Of a stretch of 13,711 nt of DNA, positions 1 through 6,675 are shown piece by piece (position 1 is the stretch's first letter; the number at the start of each line of letters is the position of its first letter). The stretch is from NCBI GenBank assembly GCA_902797785.1, contig CADBUD010000042.1:1-13711 (forward strand), read 5' to 3'. Source of the DNA: an uncultured Lachnospiraceae bacterium (GTDB taxonomy: Bacteria; Bacillota; Clostridia; Lachnospirales; Lachnospiraceae). A program made the position numbers and the translations under genes. The notes beneath the pieces were generated by a model. That model saw nothing but the letters and a program-made list of their open reading frames with translations, ran no database searches and was not told the origin of the DNA.

Positions 1-588
1 AAAAGAAGCCAGAACATTCTGCTCCCTTAAAAGAGACCAAAACACATGCTCGAAGGTGCTTTTACGAACCATGACGGCAACAACCAGCGAATCTCCTTCT
101 GTCATGAGATTATGAGAAGAACGAGGAGATAAAATGCACATTTCTCCTTCCTTTAATTCCAGATTCTGTTTTTCAAACAACAACTGGGCTGATCCATGAT
201 AAATATAATCAATCTCAAAATGGTCATGGCTGTGCATTCCATCATTGACATAAGGGATGTGTACATGAACGCTAAAATTATTTCTTTCAGATAAAAAAAT
301 TGTTTTTTCCGGAATGAGGGAGTAACGGAATATATCTTGATGAAGAAGGTTATTATCCCGCGCATGGGAAAGATAATCCTTCGGCAATACAATATCTTCT
401 ATACAATCCCAAAATTCTTTTGTTGTCAGGAATTTTGAATATGGCATGGATCTACTTCTTTGCTCATTGCATGCCGGAACTTCATTCAAAAGATCCAAAA
501 AGGCTTTTTTTCGTCCCGTTGTATGATAGTATTCCGAAGCTGTTCTTCTTATCATGCCGATGGTAGTGTTCTTTGTCGTTTCTTTCAT
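1..588 (-). CDS. AraC-family transcriptional regulator, N-terminal cupin part (runs off the left edge)
   Basis: An open frame starts with ATG at 588 and reads leftwards without a stop for 196 codons to base 1, so the gene is partial at its 3' end. GGAGGGAG lies about 8 bases upstream of the ATG and supports this start. Residues about 112-190 resemble the sugar-binding cupin fold of AraC-type regulators: a His-rich stretch GMHSHDHFEIDYIYHG, then LELKEGEMCILSPRSSHN, the usual beta-strand pair ending in a conserved Pro and His. The C-terminal double helix-turn-helix that would prove the family lies outside the window. The gene is divergent from a secreted GH43-type glycosidase with a shared 292-base control region, so it probably senses a sugar and controls that gene; this role is inferred. 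A cupin-containing regulator of another type is the main alternative. Confidence 0.82.
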   Translation of the reverse strand, partial: MKETTKNTTIGMIRRTASEYYHTTGRKKAFLDLLNEVPACNEQRSRSMPYSKFLTTKEFWDCIEDIVLPKDYLSHARDNNLLHQDIFRYSLIPEKTIFLSERNNFSVHVHIPYVNDGMHSHDHFEIDYIYHGSAQLLFEKQNLELKEGEMCILSPRSSHNLMTEGDSLVVAVMVRKSTFEHVFWSLLREQNVLASF

Positions 589-682
589 ATGTAATTTCTC
601 CCTCCGTGTAAAAGCTTTTTTCTGACCATACTATTTTGACTTCAGCGTTCCTTTCAGGATATAGACGGTTAATAGTAACAAT

Positions 683-691
683 ATTTTACCA
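683..691 (-). promoter_or_regulatory. Possible extended -10 promoter for the AraC-family gene
   Basis: Read on the minus strand, TGGTAAAAT (683-691) is an extended -10 box about 95 bases upstream of the regulator start. No good -35 box is visible 17 bases further upstream, so the call rests on the extended -10 alone. Confidence 0.3.
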
Positions 692-832
692 TATATTCCA
701 AAAAAGATTGTGAATTTTTTTAAAATTTGTCCTCCATCAGATATAAAGAATTTTTTCGGTCATTTCCTGGAAGTCAGAATAAATAATGCAAAATTCCATC
801 ACGATAATGTCATGTTAAATCTATGATAAGGA

Positions 833-841
833 TGATATAGT
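833..841 (+). promoter_or_regulatory. Likely extended -10 promoter of the GH43-type gene
   Basis: TGATATAGT (833-841) is an extended -10 box placing the transcript start near 848 and giving a short leader of about 33 bases. The -35 position (813-818, TGTTAA) is poor, as expected for an activator-dependent promoter. A weaker alternative is TTTAAA (719-724), 17 bases, TATAAA (742-747), which would give a leader of about 130 bases. Confidence 0.4.
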
Positions 842-880
842 AAATCTATCAAGAAAAAAACATAAAGGAGGATCAAACTT

Positions 881-2581
881 ATGAAACCATTTTTCAAACA
901 CATGATTGCCGTGTACATAGCCATAGCCATGGTATTTGTATCTGGCACAACGAACACAGCTTTCGTACAGGCAGCAGAAACTTCCACAGTTACAACGTAC
1001 ACCTTGAAAACAAGTGAGATACACATCCGTGATCCATACATTCTTCCATATGAAGGAAAATATTATCTGTATGGAACAGATGGAGCAAGTGCTTTCAGCG
1101 GTAATATGGACAGCTTCCATGTCTATGTCAGTGAGGATCTTGAGAACTGGACTAAGCCTTATGAAATCTATCGAAAAACTTCGGATTTTTGGGCAGATCA
1201 TGAGTATTGGGCACCGGAAGTCTACGTCATCGACGGAACATTTTATATGTATGCGTCAATGGGAGGAAGCAGCAGGACAAACAAAGGCATTCAATTATTC
1301 AAATCTGACAGTCCACTGGGACCATTCGTTCCTGCCTCTGAATATCCATTTACTCCAGAGAGCGATGATGATATCGATGCCACGCTCTATGTAGAAGATG
1401 GAATCTATTATATGGTTTACTCCCAGGGAACAGATGGAATCTATGCCGTGGAGCTCAACAGCACATATGACGGGTTTAAAACAGAGCAATTCCAGTTGTT
1501 CGATGTCAAAAACAACGGATGGGCTGTTACCGGATTTTTAGGACAGATCTTAAACGATGGTCCATGCTTCTATAAAACAAAGAGCGGGCGGCTTCTGTGT
1601 CTGTATTCGACTATGGCAGATACCGGTTACAATATGGGAATTGCCGCATCAGATAATGGAAAATTGAATGGAAACTGGAGCTTCATAAGTGAAAAGCTTC
1701 TTTCAGAAGGTGATGGCGGACACTGTATGATATTTACGGATTTTGACGGAAATACAAGGATCTGCTACCATACGCCAAACGGAGACTCCGTACCAGTCGT
1801 ATATTATCTTGTGGAAGATACGGTAAATGATACTATTTCCATTTCAAAAACGCCTGCAGCTTCAAATGGCGGAAATTCAACTTCTGCAGAAGAAGAGAAT
1901 CCTGTAAATGAACAAAAAAATACCGTCAGCGCACCGGCTAAAGTAAAGAACATCAAGGTCTCTGTTACGGAAAATTCTGTAAAGCTTTCCTGGAGCAGAT
2001 CCTCTGACGCAGATGGCTATCTCATTTTCCGTAAGGACTCGAAAACAAAAAAATATGTAAATATCAAGACTGTCTCCGCAGATACAACCTCTTATACCGA
2101 TAGCAAGAAAAAATCTGCAACAGCTTACACCTATAAAGTATGTGCCTATAAAACAAGCACCTCAGGAAATGTCAATGGTAAAATGTCTTCCATGATCAAG
2201 GCACTTACCCGTCCGAAAAGTACGAAAATCACATCCTTAAAGAGAAAAGGAAAAATACTTTCCTCCTCAAAAGCTGAGATCTCTTTTAAGGCAGTATCCG
2301 GTGGAAGCCGTTACATCATTTATAAATACAATACATCATCTAAAAAATTTACAGAGGCATTCAAGGTTCAAGACAAGAAGCTTTATAAATATAATTCCTC
2401 TAAGAAAAAATATGATTCCATTGGAAAAGCATCATTGAAGAACGGAACATACTCTGCCACCCTGACAGGATTAAATCTAAAAAAAGAAAAGACCCAGAAA
2501 TACAGAATCCAGGTAGTGAGCACAAAGAAAGGATATACGAACAGTACAAGTGCTGTAAGCAAAACGGTAACCTTAAAATAA
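881..2581 (+). CDS. Secreted GH43-type glycoside hydrolase with C-terminal FN3/Ig-like modules
   Basis: A 566-residue extracellular enzyme, probably acting on arabinose- or xylose-containing plant polysaccharide (family-level inference). Residues 1-32 are a signal peptide (Lys, hydrophobic core, cleavage near VQA-AE). Residues about 45-320 fit a five-bladed GH43 propeller: IRDPYI gives the base Asp51, APEVY (111-115) and IDATLYVEDG (Asp166, the usual pKa-tuning Asp) follow, then LNDGPCF with Asp226 where many family members have the acid Glu, and GGHCMIF with His281. An acidic Ser/Asn linker (325-350) leads to a fibronectin-III-like domain (about 350-443) and a Lys/Ser-rich Ig-like region (445-566). 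There is no LPXTG sorting signal and no SLH domain, so it is released or held non-covalently. AAAGGAGG lies 9 bases before the ATG. The AraC-family gene is its likely regulator. The exact substrate is not readable. Confidence 0.85.
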   Translation: MKPFFKHMIAVYIAIAMVFVSGTTNTAFVQAAETSTVTTYTLKTSEIHIRDPYILPYEGKYYLYGTDGASAFSGNMDSFHVYVSEDLENWTKPYEIYRKTSDFWADHEYWAPEVYVIDGTFYMYASMGGSSRTNKGIQLFKSDSPLGPFVPASEYPFTPESDDDIDATLYVEDGIYYMVYSQGTDGIYAVELNSTYDGFKTEQFQLFDVKNNGWAVTGFLGQILNDGPCFYKTKSGRLLCLYSTMADTGYNMGIAASDNGKLNGNWSFISEKLLSEGDGGHCMIFTDFDGNTRICYHTPNGDSVPVVYYLVEDTVNDTISISKTPAASNGGNSTSAEEENPVNEQKNTVSAPAKVKNIKVSVTENSVKLSWSRSSDADGYLIFRKDSKTKKYVNIKTVSADTTSYTDSKKKSATAYTYKVCAYKTSTSGNVNGKMSSMIKALTRPKSTKITSLKRKGKILSSSKAEISFKAVSGGSRYIIYKYNTSSKKFTEAFKVQDKKLYKYNSSKKKYDSIGKASLKNGTYSATLTGLNLKKEKTQKYRIQVVSTKKGYTNSTSAVSKTVTLK

Positions 2582-2602
2582 TTGTCATTAAAAGTCAAAA
2601 TC

Positions 2603-2651
2603 AAAAAACATCTTGCGGAATATTGGCTGTGAATACCGCAAGGTGTTTTTT
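2603..2651. terminator. Bidirectional terminator between the GH43-type gene and rlmN
   Basis: A 16-base stem (2603-2618 with 2636-2651, a single G-T pair) ends in six A's on one side and six T's on the other, so it works in both directions. Inner bases of the loop can extend the stem. It starts 22 bases after the glycosidase stop and lies 13 bases beyond the rlmN stop. Confidence 0.9.
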
Positions 2652-2663
2652 GGTAAAGCATGT

Positions 2664-3713
2664 CTACAAGTTTTTTCTGATGCTTAGATATCTTCTGCGC
2701 AGCTGCCCGCAGGCACCATCGATATCTCTTCCCATTTCCCTTCTTACCGTGACGTTTATCCCATGCTTTTCAAGCTCTATTTTAAAATCCGATATGTTTT
2801 TTTGTTTTGACTGTGAAAAAGAACGTTCTTTGACCGGATTGATTGGAATCAGATTGATATGTGCCTTGCGTCCCTTCAACAAAGCTGAAAGCTCTTTAGC
2901 ATCCTGACTGCTGTCATTTACCCCCTGAATCAGGCTGTATTCATACGTAATCCGTCTACCAGTCTTTTCAAAGTATTCATCACAGGCAGACAGAATTTCA
3001 TCGAGAGAATATGTTTTGGCAATCGGCATGATGCTTTTTCGCTTTTCATCGTTCGGCGCATGAAGAGAAAGGGCCAGGGTCAAAGAAAGACGCTCCTTGG
3101 CCAATTCCCGGATCTTGGGTACCAGCCCGCAGGTGGAGACTGTCAGATTTCTCTGGCTGATGCATAATCCCTGCTCGTCAGTCAAAATCGAAAGAAAACG
3201 GAGCAGATTTTCATAATTGTCCAACGGCTCCCCGGATCCCATGACAACGACATGAGAGACCCGCTCCCCCGTCAGCTTTTGAATCTGATAGACCTGATCG
3301 AGCATTTCTCCCGGAAGCAGATTTCGCTCCATTCCATCAATGGTCGATGCACAAAACGCACAGCCCATTCGGCAGCCGACCTGGGAGGAAATGCAGACCG
3401 AATTTCCGTGTCGGTATTTCATCCAAACACTTTCAATAATGTTTCCGTCCGGCAGCCGAAACAAAAACTTTTTGGTCCCATCGATTTTTGAGGTCAAAAT
3501 TTCGACCGCCTCCAAGGAAATGATTCGATAGTCTTCCTTTAGCTTGTCCCAAAATCCCTTGGGAAGATTTGTCATTTCCTCCGGACGGTCTGCCAGCTTT
3601 TTATGAATCCACTCATAGAGCTGCTTTGCCCGGTAGCCCGGCTCTCCCAACGCTTTTACTGTCTCGCCAAGCTCCTCCATCGTCATAGACTTTAAATCCT
3701 TTTTCGTCTGCAT
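2664..3713 (-). CDS. rlmN: Dual-specificity RNA methyltransferase RlmN (23S rRNA A2503 / tRNA A37)
   Basis: A radical-SAM enzyme that methylates C2 of adenosine 2503 in 23S rRNA and adenosine 37 in some tRNAs, through a methyl-Cys intermediate. The 349 residues fit the family. The cluster motif CxxxCxxC is at Cys114, Cys118 and Cys121 (CRMGCAFC). Cys107, in CISSQVGC, matches a conserved family Cys, and Cys335 in DGACGQL matches the methyl-carrying Cys near the C terminus. The GEP motif is at 161-163 in MGSGEPLDN. SLHAPNDEKR and the end INLIPINPV are also typical. GGGAGAGG precedes the ATG by 4 bases. It is the last gene of the minus-strand run, 11 bases after rsmB, and the terminator follows at once. 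In Bacillus subtilis prpC-prkC come next; here they do not. Confidence 0.96.
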   Translation of the reverse strand: MQTKKDLKSMTMEELGETVKALGEPGYRAKQLYEWIHKKLADRPEEMTNLPKGFWDKLKEDYRIISLEAVEILTSKIDGTKKFLFRLPDGNIIESVWMKYRHGNSVCISSQVGCRMGCAFCASTIDGMERNLLPGEMLDQVYQIQKLTGERVSHVVVMGSGEPLDNYENLLRFLSILTDEQGLCISQRNLTVSTCGLVPKIRELAKERLSLTLALSLHAPNDEKRKSIMPIAKTYSLDEILSACDEYFEKTGRRITYEYSLIQGVNDSSQDAKELSALLKGRKAHINLIPINPVKERSFSQSKQKNISDFKIELEKHGINVTVRREMGRDIDGACGQLRRRYLSIRKNL

Positions 3714-3724
3714 GATTCCTCTCC

Positions 3725-5089
3725 CTATGCGTTATTTTTTGTACCTATTTTTCTAAACTTTGCAATAAAAAAGCCCTCGCTTTTCTGGACTCCTGGCAGC
3801 AGGGTCAGATATCCCTTAGAACCCGTTGTCCCCTTTAAGGAATTGGGAAGATCTTCTTCTATGGAAAGCGACTCAACCGGCAGATGATCCAGGATCCAAG
3901 CGACAGTTTCTTCGTTTTCTGCCGGATTCAGGGTACAGGTACTGTACATAAGAATCCCGCCCGGCTTTAGATACCGGATGACATTCGACAAAATCTCACG
4001 CTGCAAGCGGAGCAGCTCTTCGATTCTCTGCGGTGTGATCCGGTATTTGATATCAGCTTTTTTTCCAATCATTCCCAGACCGGAGCAAGGAAGATCCGCA
4101 ATCAAAAGATCTGCCAGATTTTCATACTTCTCCTGAAATACCCTGCCGTCTGCCAATGCTACTTCTATATTGTCAAGCCCGCTGCGGGACAAATTTTGTC
4201 TTAGCAGGTCAAGCTTCGCCCTGCTCACGTCCATGGACAGCACCCGTCCTCCCTTGTTTAGGTTCACCAGCTTTTCTGCCGCATGAAGGCTCTTTCCTCC
4301 GGGAGCTGCGCAAACATCCAGAATCGTTTCCCCGCCTTTGATTCCGGCCAGCTCTACGGTCAGCATGGAGCTGACATCCTGAATGTAAAAATATCCCTTT
4401 TGAAAGGTCTTTAACCCGGAAAGCAGATTGTATCCATTGATCCAAAAGCATTCTTCCACATAGGGACCCTTGAATACGCTGACTCCTTCGTCTTCTAACT
4501 GCTGTACCAGTTCTTCTGTTGTGATCTTTGCGGTATTGCAACGGATGCAGGTCATCTTTTCAGACAGAAAATCTTCCAGTATCCGCTCTGTCTTTTCCTC
4601 CCCATAAGATGCGGTAAATTGATCCACGAGCCACTGCGGCATCGAATAGGTGATGGAGAGATAATTCTTTTCTCCTTTTTTGGGATACTTTAAATGCTCC
4701 TTGTTTCTGATAAAATTTCTCAACACTCCGTTTACAAAACCTGCCAAACGCTTTTGAGACCGTTTTTTGGTAAGCTCTACCGCTTCATTGCAGGCTGCCC
4801 GATCCGGTACGCTCGCCATATAGAGAATCTGATATACAGCGCTGCGAAGAATGTTGGCAATCTCTGTATCCATTTTTTCTACCGGTGTCTTGGAAAAGCA
4901 GTTCAGCAGATAATCAATTTCGATCCGCCGCTCAATGGTACCATCACATACCCGTTTGATGAAGCTGCGGTCTTTTTTGGATAAAAAGCGATATTGGTCA
5001 AGAACCTGCTTTAAGATCAGGTTTTCATATGCATTGTTTTTTGTTACTTCTATTAAAATCTCTAAGATAAGTTCTCTGATATTTGTCAT
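3725..5089 (-). CDS. rsmB: 16S rRNA m5C967 methyltransferase RsmB
   Basis: Transfers a methyl group from SAM to C5 of cytosine 967 of 16S rRNA. The 454-residue protein has a NusB-like RNA-binding domain (about 1-130), a connecting region, and a Rossmann methyltransferase domain (about 235-450). SAM-binding motif I is DVCAAPGGKS (258-267), and MDVSR (286-290) binds ribose. The two catalytic Cys are Cys335 in ADLPCSG (motif IV) and Cys385 in YSTCTLNP (motif VI, the nucleophile by family knowledge). The ATG lies only 4 bases after the fmt stop, and its GGGAGGATAAGG ribosome binding site is inside the last fmt codons, so the two genes are probably translationally coupled. The N-terminal NusB domain separates it from the related RsmF/NOP2 types. 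Confidence 0.95.
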   Translation of the reverse strand: MTNIRELILEILIEVTKNNAYENLILKQVLDQYRFLSKKDRSFIKRVCDGTIERRIEIDYLLNCFSKTPVEKMDTEIANILRSAVYQILYMASVPDRAACNEAVELTKKRSQKRLAGFVNGVLRNFIRNKEHLKYPKKGEKNYLSITYSMPQWLVDQFTASYGEEKTERILEDFLSEKMTCIRCNTAKITTEELVQQLEDEGVSVFKGPYVEECFWINGYNLLSGLKTFQKGYFYIQDVSSMLTVELAGIKGGETILDVCAAPGGKSLHAAEKLVNLNKGGRVLSMDVSRAKLDLLRQNLSRSGLDNIEVALADGRVFQEKYENLADLLIADLPCSGLGMIGKKADIKYRITPQRIEELLRLQREILSNVIRYLKPGGILMYSTCTLNPAENEETVAWILDHLPVESLSIEEDLPNSLKGTTGSKGYLTLLPGVQKSEGFFIAKFRKIGTKNNA

Positions 5090-5093
5090 TGCC

Positions 5094-6026
5094 TTATCCT
5101 CCCAATGTCACGCCTTTCTCCAAAGGGAAACCGCGAAGAAATGCTTCGATTTCCATCCGCTTTTTTCCCTCCAGCTGAACTGTCTTTAACGACAGCGCAT
5201 CCTCTTTGCAGGCAACAACACATTCCTTTTTGGAAAGAACACAAATTGTCCCAGGCGCTGCCTCTTTCGGTTTTTCCACCACTTCTGCCTCCCAGATCTT
5301 AAACGTCTTTCCGTTCAGATACGTATATGCGCTTGGCCAAGGATTTAATCCCCGGATCAGACATTCCAGTTCCTTTGCCGTATTGTAAAAATTTAGACGC
5401 CCCAGCTCTTTTTTGATCTGTCTTGTCAGGGTCGCCTCCTCTTCCTTTTGTTTTTGAGGCCGGATGTCCCCCTGCTCCAATTTGGTCAGGGTTTGGACAG
5501 CGAGCTTGGCACCTGCCAGGCTCAATCGTTCAAAGAGGGATCCTGCTGTTTCTTTTTCCTGCAGCGTGATTGCTTCCTGCAGCAGAATATCTCCCGTATC
5601 CAGACCAGCATCCATCTGCATGGTCGTTACTCCGGAAACTTTCTCTCCATTGATCACCGCCCACTGAATCGGGGCTGCTCCCCGATATTTTGGCAGAAGG
5701 GAAGCATGGACATTGATACAGCCGTATTTAGGCAGCTCTAAAATGCTTTTTGGAAGGATCTGTCCGAACGCCACTACGACAATGATATCCGCTGGATACT
5801 GCATCAATGTCTGAAGTGCCTCCTCTTCCTTTAAAGACTCCGGCTGATACACCGGAAGATGATTGGCGAGCGCTTTTTCCTTTACTGGCGAAAAGCATAG
5901 GCTTTTCCCACGTCCTTTTGGTTTATCCGGCTGTGTGACCACCAACACCACTTCATGACCGGCTTCCTGAAGCTGTTCTAAGACTGGAACAGCAAAGTCC
6001 GGAGTTCCCATAAAAATTACTTTCAT
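5094..6026 (-). CDS. fmt: Methionyl-tRNA formyltransferase
   Basis: Formylates Met-tRNA(fMet) with 10-formyl-tetrahydrofolate so that it can start translation. The 310 residues match the usual length of about 310-315. The N-terminal domain (1-190) begins MKVIFMGTPDFAVPVL and carries the signature SLLPKYRGAAPI (109-120). The catalytic triad of the family is visible as Asn105, His107 (INVHAS) and Asp143 (MDAGLDTGD). The C-terminal OB-like tRNA-binding domain spans about 205-305, with GLNPWPSAYT at 226-235. AGGAG stands 6 bases before the ATG. It follows def by 18 bases: Fmt adds the formyl group and Def removes it, a pairing conserved in most bacteria. Confidence 0.97.
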   Translation of the reverse strand: MKVIFMGTPDFAVPVLEQLQEAGHEVVLVVTQPDKPKGRGKSLCFSPVKEKALANHLPVYQPESLKEEEALQTLMQYPADIIVVVAFGQILPKSILELPKYGCINVHASLLPKYRGAAPIQWAVINGEKVSGVTTMQMDAGLDTGDILLQEAITLQEKETAGSLFERLSLAGAKLAVQTLTKLEQGDIRPQKQKEEEATLTRQIKKELGRLNFYNTAKELECLIRGLNPWPSAYTYLNGKTFKIWEAEVVEKPKEAAPGTICVLSKKECVVACKEDALSLKTVQLEGKKRMEIEAFLRGFPLEKGVTLGG

Positions 6027-6044
6027 TTTATTCTCCTATCTTTC

Positions 6045-6524
6045 CTATTCTTGATCATCCTGCTCTTCTTGAACATCCTGCAATTCGCCTATGATTTTAT
6101 CAACATACATTTTTCCTTCCAGATGCTCACATTCATGACAAATAGCTCTGGCTAACAGCTCGGTTCCTTCCAGTTCAAATTCCTGCATGTCTTCATCTAA
6201 TGCCCGTACCTTTACATAATTCGGTCTGGTTACGATTCCATATTTTCCCGGCAGACTAAGGCATCCTTCCTGTCCGGTCTGTTCCCCCGAGGTCTCGATT
6301 ATTTCCGGATTGATCAATACGACCGGATTTTCTCCAATATCAATGACAACAATCTGCTTTAACACGCCTACCTGCGGCGCTGCCAGACCGACTCCTTCCT
6401 CCTGATACATTGTTTCAAACATATCATCGATCAATTCTTTGATTCGCTCTGTCATTTCCTTGACCGGACGACATTTTTTCGTAAGTATGGGATCTCCCAT
6501 AATGCGTACTTTTCTTAACGCCAT
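6045..6524 (-). CDS. def: Peptide deformylase
   Basis: A metalloenzyme that removes the N-formyl group from new proteins. With the chosen start it has 159 residues. The three family motifs are present: GVGLAAPQVG (44-53), EGCLSLP (86-92, metal ligand Cys88) and HECEH (130-134, ligands His130 and His134, catalytic Glu131). The motif more often reads QHExDH; here it is CHECEH, with Cys before His130 and Glu at the Asp position, both conservative and away from the metal ligands. An in-frame ATG at 6542 would add six residues (MRGGKN), but AGGAGG lies 7 bases before the ATG at 6524 and overlaps that longer version, so 6524 is preferred. The acidic C-terminal tail (ELQDVQEEQDDQE) is probably disordered. 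Confidence 0.96.
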   Translation of the reverse strand: MALRKVRIMGDPILTKKCRPVKEMTERIKELIDDMFETMYQEEGVGLAAPQVGVLKQIVVIDIGENPVVLINPEIIETSGEQTGQEGCLSLPGKYGIVTRPNYVKVRALDEDMQEFELEGTELLARAICHECEHLEGKMYVDKIIGELQDVQEEQDDQE

Positions 6525-6645
6525 GTTTTTTCCTCCTCGCATATCCTAATAGATTTTCCTTTATGATTCTGGCACGATACTCAGGAACTGTGCATCCTTC
6601 TTTCGCTGAACGGATATTGTCACCATGATAAAAAACAATATTTTT

Positions 6646-6675
6646 ATTATAACAGATTCATCGGATTAAAATCAA
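6646..6675 (-). promoter_or_regulatory. Likely internal promoter for def-fmt-rsmB-rlmN
   Basis: On the minus strand, TTGATT (6670-6675), an 18-base spacer and a perfect TATAAT (6646-6651) preceded by TGT form an extended -10 promoter. The -10 overlaps the priA stop codon. The transcript would start near 6639 with a leader of about 115 bases before def. The 122-base gap before def, the longest in the run, fits a promoter here. Confidence 0.55.

Larger units (their letters stand above)
589..880. other. Divergent control region between the AraC-family gene and the glycosidase gene
   Basis: This 292-base gene-free stretch is very AT-rich, with an A/T tract at about 715-730 that could act as an UP element or a bend. 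It must carry the promoters of both flanking genes. A 9-base direct repeat TAAATCTAT occurs at 816-824 and 841-849, 25 bases apart start to start, flanking the likely -10 of the glycosidase gene. I saw no clear catabolite-response (cre) site and no small gene. Confidence 0.6.

Noticed and set aside
589..880. Catabolite-response (cre) site upstream of the GH43-type gene
   Set aside because: I searched for the WTGNNARCGNWWWCAW pattern by eye on both strands and found no acceptable match.
4209..4541. A 110-codon frame overlapping rsmB on the same strand
   Set aside because: It is an out-of-frame shadow of rsmB, low in normal hydrophobic pattern and without a start signal; rsmB is intact.
6525..6542. 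Longer start for peptide deformylase at 6542
   Set aside because: The added codons contain the AGGAGG that serves the ATG at 6524, and the family normally starts just before the ALRKV segment.
6561..6626. A 21-codon minus-strand frame in the def-priA gap (MVTISVQRKK...)
   Set aside because: No Shine-Dalgarno sequence before its ATG (only A/T-rich sequence), and it sits in the predicted def leader.
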